64,000 nt of DNA, taken from NCBI GenBank assembly GCA_023014335.1, contig JAECYW010000002.1:3720001-3784000 (forward strand), in the 5' to 3' direction. Positions 22,367 to 33,270 of the stretch are shown here, piece by piece. The position numbers and the translations under genes were made by a program. Within the stretch, counting starts at the first letter, position 1. Each line of letters opens with the position of its first letter. The notes beneath the pieces are model-generated. The model was not told where the DNA came from. It saw nothing but the letters and a program-made list of their open reading frames with translations, and ran no database searches. Source of the DNA: Galerina marginata (lineage: Eukaryota; Basidiomycota; Agaricomycetes; Agaricales; Galerinaceae).

Positions 22367-23878
22367 TTGCTGACCAGGATTGTAGAGCCTCAGGTCACTG
22401 CCCCCTACCCCACGGACCCCGGCTTCGACTTCAGCAAAGGCGTCTTGGCAGGCATCCAGCGCGAAGAATACGCGCCATACGACTCCGACGATGAAGCCAA
22501 CTGGTCACCCCTTTCGTCCCTCACCTGCTCTTCCTCACCCTCCCGCTCAGCATCCCCGGCCGCCCTCGAGCCGCCCCGCCCCCCACCCCCCAACCACAAA
22601 TCCACCCCCTCCGAAAACAAGGGTGCAAAAGAGGGCCATGAGGGGAAAAGAATTGTCCCGCCGCCACAAGAAGCAAAGGACGGCCCAGCAGTCGGAATAC
22701 GTGCCCAAGCCCGCCCTCGCTCTCAAGCATGTTCTCTGCGCCGAAGAACTGGCTGCGAGTTACAGCGCCAAAAACTTCGATATCGCGACAACCAGATAAC
22801 AAGGAACGGCTAGCCCAGCTAGCTCGACAACCTACACCCTCGACCAACTTATTGGCCCGCAGTCGCGGTTCAGCCTGAAGCTGAAGAAGTGGGATGGAAG
22901 GTAAGCACCCCCACCCACCCACCGCCCACAATAACCGCCCACAATACCCGCCCGACGACTCCCTCAAGGTCCTCCATGCCCATCGTCGACGACGACGGCC
23001 TGATCATCGGCGTCTGCGCCGGCACCCCGCTCGGCGATGACCGCTGGGACGGTCTCCAGCTACGCGCCGCTGACTTCCTCGAGGCCGCCCGCCCACGGGT
23101 TCACCTCTCCGAGAAGGATAAAAAGAACCGCCGCGGCAACATTCCTGCCTTCAATGTCGGGATCTCACAGGGGAATGGGCAACACTTCCCAAAACTACGG
23201 CAACAGCACAAATTGAACCAGCCGATACTGGATGAACTGCAAGCGTTGGACGAGTTTCAAAGGATTTCTGGGTTCCAGACAGGTACGCCGCCTCTGCGCC
23301 TGTACCGCCTCACTCTTCCTGACGTCGCCCACCTAGGGGCTTTCTCGACCTGGGCCCCAAGACTGGACCGCTATCAGAACGACCCCTCACTTCTCCGAAA
23401 TTTCCCCTACACTCCCTGGGCTGCCACCGCCTTCAACTTCGGCCCACGAACCGTTTGTTACAAGCATGCTGACTACAAAAACCTCGCTTTTGGGTGGTGT
23501 TCAATCACTGCACTGGGGCGTTACGACCATACAAAAGGGGGTCACTTGGTTTTGTGGGACCTTGGCTGGGTCATTGAGTTTCCGCCTGGGTCGACAGTCC
23601 TCATTCCCTCGAGCGCCGTCCACCACTCGAATACTCGCATTCAAGCCGGGGAACGCTGGTACTCAGTCACCCAGTACAGTGCCGCCGCCCTCTTTCGCTG
23701 GGCTGAAAACGGCTTTCAAAAGTCGGCAGACCGCCTGGCTGCCATGGAGCCTGCAGAAAATATCGCCCGCCTTGAAGCATTAGCTGAACAGCTCGCGCTA
23801 GGACTCTCGTACTATTCGACTGTGGCGGAGCTGGAGGCTGCTCGAGGCATTTCCATCAGCAAACGTGAGTTGAACTGA
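22367..23878 (+). pseudogene. TET/JBP-type 2-oxoglutarate/Fe(II) dioxygenase, damaged N-terminus
   Basis: The C-terminal domain has the features of the agaricomycete 2OG-Fe(II) oxygenase family related to TET/JBP. These are a conserved RRGNIPAF block, AATAFNFGPRTVCY, an iron-binding HxD (HAD, codons 23465-23473), FGWCSITALG, GGHLVLWDLG, the distal histidine in AVHHSN (CAC CAC at 23621-23626) and a following R in GERWYSVTQY. Related enzymes oxidise 5-methylcytosine or thymine in DNA; activity here is inference. Introns fit at about 22901-22967 and 23281-23336. The N-terminal half shows a frame change near 22610-22625 and an in-frame TAA at 22797-22799, so the full protein is probably not made. 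The catalytic exon is open and well conserved. In Agaricomycetes this family often sits near DNA transposons, as it does here. Confidence 0.65.
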
Positions 23879-24629
23879 GTAGAATACCACCTGCTGTACA
23901 TATTTTTTGACAATCGACGCTGTGAGATAAATCAATGTTATTATGACTGCATGCGCGTGTTGCATGCCTCGCTCCGGAACACCACACATGTATAATCTGC
24001 TCATTAATCGAGCCTGCAAGAGGTTTCTGAAGTTTTGTTCGCCGTATATATCATTAATAGATAATTGTATAGTGTATGCCTTTCTGTAATATTTTCCACT
24101 GTTGGAAGTTAAGCTGACAGTTGGGTCAATGGTTCGCCCAAACACTCTTCGTGTCGTTGTCTTGGATGACTTGCCAGCCTTGAACCTCTTCGACTCTTCT
24201 ATATACCACCATTGACCAAGAAAACGCGGTTTGACGCCCCCGCATTTGCATATAGACCGGATTATTAGTGGTCCGATGCTTCTGTATCAATATACGGCTT
24301 TCTGCTCGTATCCGCGGTCAATGGAAGTGGAACTAGGCTGCCCACTGTATATATGGAAACTTTTGTGGACGTCCCCTTATTTGACTTCAACTTACTTGAA
24401 CTAATTTAGCAGCAGAATGAGGGTTTTCCTGATGCATCGATGAGTCCCACTTTTAAACAAGTCGGCAACGACTTCTTGCCAATGGGTTGCCTAAAGTTTC
24501 TCGACATTATACTATATAGCAAGGTAAGTGCTATTATATAACACACAAATCTGACTCGAGCATATGACTCGAACGTAGATATATATCTCTGCCTCCATCC
24601 TTTAAATACCATTATAATACCCTCCTTAT
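23879..24629. other. Intergenic, nothing recognised
   Basis: AT-rich sequence between the dioxygenase-like gene and the hypothetical gene at 24630. Short open frames on the minus strand have no support. Confidence 0.5.
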
Positions 24630-25588
24630 ATGTCTGACCGCAAATCCCGGTCTGACATGCTCACGAGACACCCTCCCAGCCTCACCGGCAACGATTTCTA
24701 CCCACTCGTTCATGTTTACACAAAGGAGATGACATATGAAGAAAAGGTCGCGTATCGCAAGGACCATGGCGTCCCCAGCACCATCGACGAGTGGATTGCG
24801 GTTGCGAAGACGCGCACCTGGGCACCTACTGCCAATCCACACAAGCGTAGCCCGTCTCTCGAATATCTGCCTTGGCAAGATGACGTGGAGTGTATCTTAA
24901 TCGTTACACAGAAAGCGGTGGGCATTTGATAAGACTTGTCTGGGCGTTGCTGATCTGAATATCAGGGACCCATCCAGGGCGACCCCGATGTATTCACGCT
25001 GACACTGCGTGTTTGTGTCCCTCCAACCACCGGCTACTTGATGTACTACTGGGAGAGTCCTACCGTAATTATTGACCAGTATACAGGCGACACTCGAGAC
25101 AAACTCTCACCTGAATGGCTCAAAACCGTGCAAACGGCGTGCAGATTCTGGCAGAGTCGCATACTCATGTTGGAGATGATGCTTTACTTTGCCCAAAATA
25201 TCCCCCACAATTCTAGGGTATCGAAACGAGTCAGGTCTTGGTGCAGCACTATGTCGGTGAGTAAACCTTGTAAGCAGGAAGAGTGACCACTTACCAGGGA
25301 TTTAAAGATACCAGTATCCGGTTTGTCGACCTCTATCCATCCTCGGCCTTACTTCAATCCCATCTCGCCCCGCAACACACGTCGCCACAAGCCGCGGGCG
25401 TCGGAACTATCTGTCGAAGAGTCGCAGAAGCTGAGAATGGCCACCAACGAGGTGTCTCCATCACCGTTGCGGAGAAGGAAGTAAATACTCTTACCATACT
25501 TGTGACTCTCGCAACCATTCGTGTTCGACAGATTCACAATGAAAAGGCGAAGTGCGCCTGTGATATAGGATGCCCTAGATGTCAGTAA
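24630..25588 (+). CDS. Hypothetical protein, three exons
   Basis: Exons 24630-24917, 24966-25256 and 25298-25588 join in frame with GT-AG introns of 48 and 41 bp, giving 289 residues. The first exon contains YEEKVAYRKDHGVPSTIDEW. The second has TLTLRVCVPPTTGYLMYYWE. The last ends in a cysteine-containing CACDIGCPRCQ. I recognise no family. The final four cysteines (CACDIGCPRC) could bind a metal, but I cannot support that beyond spacing. The second intron is short and its acceptor was chosen because it keeps the frame open, so the 3' exon is less sure than the first two. Confidence 0.4.
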
Positions 25589-25599
25589 TCAATATCATG

Positions 25600-25890
25600 A
25601 ACCGAATCAAAGTCAAAGCTCGCCAGTATAAGGAGGCGCCGCTTCGGAATGGCTGCAAAGAAAATCACGGCCGTTTTATTAACTGGAAAGCACGGGAGAG
25701 CCTCACTTAGGAAAGGAGCATCCTGTGTAGTCCAACTTAATCCAAGGTTCAGAATGCGAACGTGTTCAGAGATATTCAAACCAATTGTATAGGCAACATG
25801 TCTCAGGCCCGTACAGATTTCTCAAGGGCGGGGTGTCCAGAGATGTCGGAGCCACTGTTGACTTTGGGCCGCTCAGGACTTCCCTCCTGA
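25600..25890 (+). repeat. Dispersed repeat shared with 36.42-36.64 kb
   Basis: Shared order of words: AACTGGAAAGCACGGGAGAGCCTCAC (versus AACAGGAAAGTACAGGAGAGTCTCAC), then AGAATGCGAACGTGTTCAGAGATAT (versus AGAGTGCGTATGTGTTCAGAGATAT), then GGTGTCCAGAGATGTCGG (versus GGTGTCCAGAAATGTCGG). Sequences above are quoted only as landmarks. It is a relic with no intact frame. Confidence 0.5.
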
Positions 25891-25902
25891 TGCGCCTTAC
25901 GT

Positions 25903-26432
25903 GTGTACACTCCCAGCTCTTGCTATTTACTACAGCCTCTGACGTCACGACATCCAACGAACAGTCAATTTTATCTGCGTCAAGCCCAGCAACCCGTCAT
26001 ACTAACAGACTCCTCACTCAACCAACGTCGGAACCTGAACGCCCAAGGGCTTCTACTCGGGATGGAAGGACGCGACTGGAACGGGCTCCAGTTCTGCCAA
26101 CAACCAGCACCGCTACGCCTTCCCCGATACCGCAACTGAAAAACGCTCCAGCTATACCGACACCTGCTTCTATAACACCTGCCTTGATGCCTTCCACGTT
26201 GGCCAAGGCGCGCTCAACAAACAGTTCTGTTAACTTCAACACTGCCACTTCCTCCGATCTAGCGTCTGACGCGGTGATGCGCTCCATTGCCACAACGGTT
26301 AGCATCAGTGCTGGATCGCTGCCTGGGCAGATTATCAAGCCGCCCGTCATTCAGAGTTCCTTGAAGCGATCCGCTGCTGACGTGGGTTTCGAGCACGCAG
26401 AATATAGCGAAGTATGTCACACGCAGAGGTAG
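25903..26432 (+). other. Ser/Thr/Pro-rich open frame, uncertain
   Basis: An open frame rich in Ser, Thr, Pro and Ala runs to 26432 and ends with HTQR. It could be a disordered C-terminal exon separated from the gene at 24630-25588 by the repeat at 25600-25890, or a chance frame. No domain is visible. Confidence 0.25.
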
Positions 26433-26594
26433 AAAAGGGAAAGGTAGAGACGACTGCCCCGTCGAGGCTGGGGAGGGTTTGAAGAGAGCGAAATTCTAGG
26501 TAACAATCGTCATGTCAAAAGGTTAGTGGATATAATGGTATTTCTTACAATCTGTTCAAATCTCAAAATCTCATAACCAATGCCGCCGTTTGCC

Positions 26595-26960
26595 TTGAAC
26601 AGACCCTGACATTCAACGAGAGGACGAGTGCCTCAGTGATGAGGCCAGTTGATAGAAATATGGGCCATTCGACAAGAAGACGACGCCTCAGTGTCGGCGG
26701 TCCTACTACCATTAGTATATCGAGAGGTGAGAGTGGAATAGTCTTCGTATCTTCCCAGCCCGGTCAACAAGAGGACGAGTGGGCGATGACACCAATTGGT
26801 AAAGAGAGGCCATTCGATAAGAAGAAACCTCTTCAGTGTCCGATGTCGACAGTCGTGGTCCCATTGAGCCGGAGGATCTAATAATCCGATTTGGGCATTT
26901 GATGACAACAACGACAAAGGACGCGTCCGCGGGAATTTGAACTAAAACCACTCTCACCGT
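26595..26960 (+). repeat. Dispersed repeat copy (CAGTGCCTCAGTGA type)
   Basis: GAGTGCCTCAGTGATG and ATTCGACAAGAAGACGACGCCTCAGTGTCG match the arrangement at 10870-10965 (CAGTGCCTCAGTGACG, then TTCGACAAGAAGACAGATCCTCAGTGTCG). A second half-repeat, CATTCGATAAGAAG..CTCTTCAGTGTC, follows at about 26810-26840. Non-coding relic. Confidence 0.45.
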
Positions 26961-26974
26961 TATAATTACTCGGC

Positions 26975-27180
26975 GTCAACAGTGCCCCCAACTTTTCTGA
27001 CACTATTTGCCTCGATATCTACATTCCGCTACCGCTCAAAGTCAACAGTGCTCCGGACTTTTCTGGTCACTGGTGCCCCGGACTTTTCTGGACCCTTGTC
27101 GCCTAGAGACCGAGAAATACATCCCCGCACTGCTCGACGTCAACAGTTCTCTTGCAGTTCTCCTGAAGTTTCTGGTCACT
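26975..27180 (+). promoter_or_regulatory. Repeated GTCAACAGTGCYCCGGACTTTTCTGG words upstream of 27231
   Basis: Four spaced copies or part-copies lie at about 26975, 27041, 27071 and 27140-27180, ending 50 bp before the start codon of the next gene. Related words occur upstream of the relic at 16494. The position and the recurrence upstream of two family members suggest a family promoter element; no factor can be named. Confidence 0.35.
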
Positions 27181-27230
27181 GCTGGCTTTGAATAATATCT
27201 TTGCCACGGATCTCTCCTTCAAAAATTGTC

Positions 27231-30028
27231 ATGTTCCTTTCGTAAGTCGCCCTTTCCTGGCGTTTGTTGGTGCACTGGCTAACTAACCGTCAGTGATGCC
27301 GACAAGACAGGCGGACGAGTTCAGGTCGTCAACGGCGACCTCTACTACTCCCCAAACTCGTGGCGCACAATTTCTGACATCCCTAATCCCGATCATCACG
27401 ACGTGGAGGGCGTAACGACTAATATCTTCATTCCGAGCGGGATATCGCACAACGTTAGCTTTCTCCAACTAGCCGACTATCAAAACCCAAGGTGGTGGAA
27501 CATGCAGTTTGGATGGGTCGCATTTACGCCCCGCACTCCGGCATTTTTGGGGCCAGTGCTGTCTCCTCTGTCCCGCATACCGCACGAACGCGAACTCGAT
27601 TTTGTAGAAGGAGAAGGATATGGCTTACCCGTCGGGATTCTGGAAGACTGGTGCAGTCTTGAGGACGACATCAAGCTTATGGTGATGCTTCTCGGAAGTT
27701 TCACTGGGAGCCCCATAGTCCTGCCAGCTTACCCTGAGGTTTTCGGATACAAGGCACGCCACAAGTTTCGAAAAACGGCAATACTTTCCTTGAAAAGGTC
27801 CCGCGATTGGTTTGTGATGTGGATTACCGCGATATCATATCGTATTGCCATTGCTGAATCTGAGAGGGATGCCAGAATAGACCTTCCTCACCTTGCGCAG
27901 GTGGAATGGTACAAATACCTAGTCGGGAAGGGCTGCCGAGAATCTTGGTTGGATGGCTTGACAGCATCACCCATGGTCCGTAATTTCTCTTCCTGGACAG
28001 AAAGGGCGGGGACATTCGTTTCATTGCCGAAACTGCAGAATGACTCACAATGGCCAAGAGTAGAATGGCTTTGCCATTTCGATATTGAAGTCTGGTACCT
28101 ATGGAAGCTCGAGTGGGCGTCAACGACAAAATTCGCATCCTTCGCATCCTTGGCGCCCCTGGATTATCAATTGCAACACATTGGAATGGGATCTCCCTCA
28201 ACTGGTCCATTTTTATGCCAGGAAGCCTACCACACTCCACAACCTGCTGTACCCGAACCAACTCGGGAGCAAAAGTCACGCTATCTTCCCACCTGGCATG
28301 AGTGGCTGGCCGAAAGGGAAGCTGCAAATGAACAAACTGCCCGCATCGAGACCAAGCAGCGTCGGAATGAACGGTTAGCGAGAGAAAAAAATCCTGGAAC
28401 AAAGACTGCTCGGGTTTTCGAATGGATACCGAACGACGACGGCGTTCCAGTCCGAACTAGAGTTCCATCGAGGCTTAACGATGATGTCTTAGCAGGGTAC
28501 AGGAGTGGCGAAACGCGGTACGATGCATTTTGGCATGAGTGGGATTGCTGTGAGGAAATGGACTCAGGTGGTGTGCATGACAACAGCGACGACGACGACA
28601 ACGGCGACTATGATGGTGACGAAGATTATATGGCGCAAGGGACCGGTTTGCCCTACACGGTCATGGATCAGATAGATGAAGAATACGTTGCAAAAGAAGG
28701 AGAGTGGGCACATAGAGGAAAAAGTCTGCAGGTCGATGATAATGGAGTCTTGGCGGATCCATTGGCCACTTCCGAACAAGAAGACCCAGAAGCCCAAAAT
28801 TTCGAATGGGACCTCGAAGGTTATATCTTGGAGACCCTTGGGTTGAGATATGGGTATACTGGACTGATCCCTATCCGGAACGATTACCCACCAATGGATA
28901 TAAAGGCTCAGAAAAATTTCATGAAGTTTATTGGACTTACTTGGAGGGAACGACACAGCAGTACCTTTGACAGACCAGCAGTGCGAGCGGCCAATGATTT
29001 TACACAGCGTCTGGCAACGAACGGTGTCATCTCAGACGATGAATGGGACATCGCTCGTTCACATCGCAACTCAATCTCACTGCTTCCACGATTTGCGTGC
29101 ATTCGCCGCCTTACAGTTAATTTGGGCAAAGACAAGGCAGGAAACGACAAAATCAGAACCTGGTATATGTTTGACTTGGGTGAAAGGCGAACAAAACCAT
29201 GGATGTTGACTGTTACAACAGCATCCCATGCCCTGATGATATGCCGACTGGATAAATCCTTTAATGATGTCGACCTGGCCTGCTTTTGTTTGTCAAATGG
29301 AACACCATTCAAAACCATGCAACTCTCAACAAGTCTCACTCGTGCTCCTTACTCTACCCATTCAACTTCAACTATTGTCTCCAGGAGTCATGGATACTCC
29401 TTTGTCATTGATGACTTTGTGACATATGAAAAATGATGTTCTCAGTTTCTGACCATGAACAGGCGTGGTCGTGTTGCATGCATGATGGGGGGTGTCCCTT
29501 GGAGAGTAGCTGGAGACAACGACATCAATGTAAAGTGGTCTGTCATTCTCAATGGACCTTGTGGATGGTCGCCAAATGCACAGGAGTTTATCCTAGGAAT
29601 AGAAGAAGGGACAAATCTGGAATACATGGATGATGCACTGACAGAGGCTGAGATTGCAGACATCTGTGGAAGATATGATTGTTTTACTGGTAACCAACTC
29701 TATGTGCCAGGAAGCACGGCTAATAACATTTTTTTCTTCTTCAGGAAACGGGATGCAAATGTCTAAGCCTTCATGGTACCCGACCCCAGACACCTTCAAT
29801 GGTTCGGGATTCGACTATGGCTACTGGACAGAATTATGCGAAGTACATTTCAAAAGCTGGAAGTGGAAGGGAACTCATCCAATCGCGACGACTTCACCGG
29901 ATACACCTGAGCGACCACCCATGACTGTGACGCACTGGACATCCAATTTGAAGGGTTCAAGCAATATGCGAAAAGCTAGGATTCGGATGAACAAACTGGC
30001 GGAAAAGATCATAAACGACTTCTCTTAA
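27231..30028 (+). CDS. Large unknown agaricomycete protein, one in-frame TGA
   Basis: Exons 27231-27241 (11 nt), 27294-29689 and 29745-30028 total 2691 nt, or 896 codons. The first exon, ATGTTCCTTTC, completes its codon across the intron and leads into DADKTGGRVQVVNGDLYYSP. Further blocks are ISHNVSFLQLADYQNPRWWN, FVEGEGYGLPVGILEDWC, a W/E-rich central region with THEWLAERE-like charge (LPTWHEWLAEREAANEQTAR), an acidic stretch near 28580-28640, TLGLRYGYTGLIPIRNDYPP and a C-terminal WTSNLKGSSNMRKARIRM. I know this as a multicopy agaricomycete family of unknown function. A single TGA (29434-29436) interrupts the frame, with clear family sequence continuing in the same phase after it. The copy is either a recent pseudogene or makes a protein cut short by about 190 residues. 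Confidence 0.6.
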
Positions 30029-30189
30029 TTGTGAAATGAGGCTTCTACATACATCAATGTAATATATTGCAGGCTTTTTTTGTGGTTTGTTGATAACATA
30101 GCAGCGACAATTTCAAAATAAATAAATATTGTTTATAACTTGGCAGACGATTCGAGATTATTTTATTGTTTGGTGTTATTGGGATCTAA

Positions 30190-30360
30190 GGCAGGGCCAA
30201 CGACGCCTCCAACTTTGAACATAACCACTGACACTGAGGAACCACCCTCTTGTTGAAATGGCCAGATTTCTGTACCCTGCCTTCGATCGTTTCATCACTG
30301 AGGCACCGGTCCTCTTGTTGGGACTCAGGACAGGCTTTGTAACACTTGAACGGCGGCATT
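30190..30360 (+). repeat. Dispersed repeat copy (CACTGAGGCAC type)
   Basis: GAGGAACCACCCTCTTGTTGA, then CCCTGCCTTCG.TCGTTTCATC (one position differs between copies), CACTGAGGCACC and GGACAGGC.TTGTAACACT..AATGGCGGCA-like words match 36.73-36.85 kb. It continues the family described at 10.6-11.1 kb. Confidence 0.5.
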
Positions 30361-30544
30361 CCTAAACTTTGCCGCCGACAAACTCAGCCCGCAGACAGCG
30401 CAGGAACCGGCTCATTGAAAAAGGCCATTCACCGGTCTGTTCATGCTTCCCAGTTTCATAATGCGTTTATGGCGCTAACTATACATTCAGCCGTCCCAAA
30501 TCGCTTATCAGCAAAATATTCAATGCCTCAATGAGCGCTTTTGA

Positions 30545-30870
30545 AGGGCGCAGATTCATTGACATGGTCACAATCCCCATGCAGTCCTTGTCCTCTTCAA
30601 CCGCCACCGAGCCGCCAACACCTGAGGCACAATCTCCTTGTCGACTTTTACTCTCTCTACCACCAGTCGGCCGTGTCATCACCAAGGCCTCCGTTGTCTT
30701 GGTCGTGCTTAGAACAGGCGCAGCGACTCTCGAATGGCGGCATAAATTCACAGAAGGAAGGACGTACGTCATTCTTTTCTATCTGTTACTGACTTAAATT
30801 TGACGATCTTTGACTAGGTTTTTTTTTTCACTCGGCCACCTGTTTTAGGTCCCCGTTGTTTTTCGATTTT
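30545..30870 (+). repeat. Dispersed repeat copy (CTCGAATGGCGGC type)
   Basis: The segment shares with 40.29-40.58 kb the sequence of ACCACC, GTCATCACC-AAGGCC-TCC, CTCGAATGGCGG and a following ACTGACTTAAA/ACTGAAACTGACG-type region before CCTGTTTTAGGTCCC / CCTGTTTTGAGCCC. A donor-like GTACGT follows the translatable block TLEWRHKFTEGR, suggesting an exon border of the parent gene. Confidence 0.45.
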
Positions 30871-31169
30871 CTCATAGTACGGCGGCCATCCCCCTAGATC
30901 AAACCGTTGGACTGCCCGAGGAGAAGAGCGAAATGGATTGCTCTGCGCAAGACATTCCTGTCCCAGTTACTGTGCCCCTTGTCCACGGAGCCAGAGCTAG
31001 GAATGGATCCACAGATCATCTTATGTGCTGACTCGACGGTACCTCCTGAATCAGATGACATCAGAACCGCTCCAACAACCCCAACCTTTTGAGCATGGAG
31101 GGGGGCGGATAACACCTAGCTGACAGTTGATCCCTGAGGCTTTTTTGATTCTCTGACGGCGTCTCTGAA

Positions 31170-31477
31170 ATGGCAAGCCGTATCCACCACATAGGTATCG
31201 ACTTGTCATTCCACAAACTCGACCCAGTCACTGAGGACATCTTATCCAGTACGGCCAGGGTATTTGATTATGACAGCGTTGCTCTTGTCAAACAAGAGCT
31301 TGGACGAACCCGATACTATTCGAGCAGCTGCCGATTCCAAAAACCACCTAACACTTCGACCTACACGACCACCAATGATGTCGGACAGTGGGCATCTGAT
31401 TTGAAATTGTCAAGCGATAGGCGAAAGGCTAGTCCCGGATGAACAACGTAGCGGAAAAGATTGCGGATGAGCGGTAA
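31170..31477 (+). pseudogene. C-terminal relic of the 27.2-30.0 kb family
   Basis: The end of this stretch (about 31380-31477) reads VGQWASDLKLSSDRRKA, a lost frame, then MNNVAEKIADER and a stop. This aligns with VTHWTSNLKGSSNMRKARIRMNKLAEKI at the C-terminus of the gene ending at 30028. The earlier part (from 31170) is open but less similar. A frameshift at about 31430 breaks it. Confidence 0.5.
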
Positions 31478-31542
31478 TAGGGCAGATGTCGTGAATATGA
31501 TTTGTCCCTGATGTATACTTCATTTCTTGCCATCCTAAAGTT

Positions 31543-32128
31543 TCATCTGTCATATATCCTTCTATGAACCGTTCGCGAAATAGCAAACAACAAAATGTCC
31601 AGGCCCTCTGAGCCGGCCTCTCGTGGGCCCACCTCATCCACTACCTGTCGCGTTTCATTCAAGGTCATTCCATCAATAAATGGAAGGCACTCGCGCCTCC
31701 TTTTCTGTATCCACGGGCACCGCTTATCCGCTGCAATTTTATCCTTGATTCGTCTTACTTGCTTGTCTTTCACCGACGGCACTTCTCGTAGAGCCGGTTT
31801 GTCTCACTGTTATTGTGGAGAAAGAATGAAGGAATCCCAGTACGGCGGTACCACTCTTCAGTGAGGTGGGCGGACTTCGCGGCACGGTGACTGTGTAAGG
31901 ATTGCTAGTCTTTGTTTCTCGTAGCTCGGTGCTTGGCATCAGGAGCACCTCGATTCTCGAAGGCTGTAAGGTTATAATTCTTGGATCAAATATGAATTTG
32001 CGTAAAAGTGCTCGAATAATTATAAACGGCTGTCCAGGGTTGTTCTCATTGCCTTTGTCCTTAATTTCGTCTTTGACCCCGGACATTCGAAAGTTGAGTG
32101 TCTTAGATGCAATCACCGAGACATACAA
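31543..32128 (-). other. Possible two-exon hypothetical gene, weak
   Basis: Minus-strand open frames 32128-31739 and 31782-31543 overlap in different phases. They could be exons of one small gene whose C-terminal part contains KDKQVRRIKDKIAADKRCPW and a hydrophobic LDILLFAISRTV. No family is recognised and I could not fix the splice junction, so this may be chance. Confidence 0.25.
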
Positions 32129-33270
32129 AAATAATTATGACTGAGGATATGTCTGTTGCAGGATTTTGTGACTGTCCTTTTTCCACTATGCATTCTAAAT
32201 GACATCACGACCCTATCTATAATCATTCGACAGGACTCGAGTACTATGAGGTCGAATTCCACGGGAGACGCTGAGGATGTGTATAGTACGTGTGTCGACT
32301 CAGCATCCCCTAGATTATTGGAGGATGCTTAGGTGTACCATCTATGGCTTACGTCGGACCTGCATCTAAGTTGATGGTCCATATGTGCTCCGTTCACCAA
32401 AACTCGGATATGCCCACACAGCCCTCCCGGAGTCATACATATATACAGCACCGAAAAAGCCGGGCTGGCTAGGAGATATCAAGACGGTATTGCTCATCTT
32501 GCTTGTGCCAGTGCGCGTGAAACCAGGAGGCATTTTGTCTAGACCGGAAGTTGACGATCTTCTGCAGCGTGTGCGGAGGTAGTGTGCAACATAATTGAGT
32601 GATGCTGGATGCCGGAGAGTGTCATCGGATGCCTCTTTTGTTCCACCGACCATCAGATTCTAGACTTATCTCACTGCCATTGTTGTATCAACACATCGAC
32701 GGGCAGTAATTCGTCTGCTATGCTGTGAACATTGCTTCACCGTCGAGAAAGGGAGAAGAAGGGAAGGTAGAGAGATGTGATCCCTTGACATTTAATGCTG
32801 TGCTGTTTTTGCAAAAGGGAAGTGAAAGACGAGCCGACATGCTTGCTGGTTTGTCTTTATTGTCCGTCTGATTTAATTGGGAGGCGAGAAGCGAGAGGAT
32901 TGGTCCCGAATGAAGACTGGTCGCTCTTCCGCAGGGATCGATATGATTGCGTGCTAACGTCGCCTGATTTTGCTACATATATTATTGTGTTCTAAATTGG
33001 TTCTAAAGGCCTTTTTTTTGCACATTTTGGAATGCTTATAGTACCAAAACCGGAGTAATAAATTGAATGGCTTCTTAGTACTCGTTCGCCATACGCCAAA
33101 TTTCAAAACTTGTTCAAAAATTCGCATCTCTTTATTCAAAGTTTACAGGCCGGCAGAAGTGTCGCCCTGTTAAATTCATAAAATTATGTAAGCAGGTTTA
33201 CCCCCTTCACTGGCATGTCGACGTTGATTACACGTAACAATGATCGGGCAACCTTTCAACCTTATCCGTC
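32129..33270. other. Intergenic region upstream of the deaminase-fold gene
   Basis: No gene or RNA is supportable here. Short open frames on both strands (for example 32385-32582) have no family match. The last 100 bp before 33271 would hold the promoter of the deaminase-fold gene. Confidence 0.45.
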
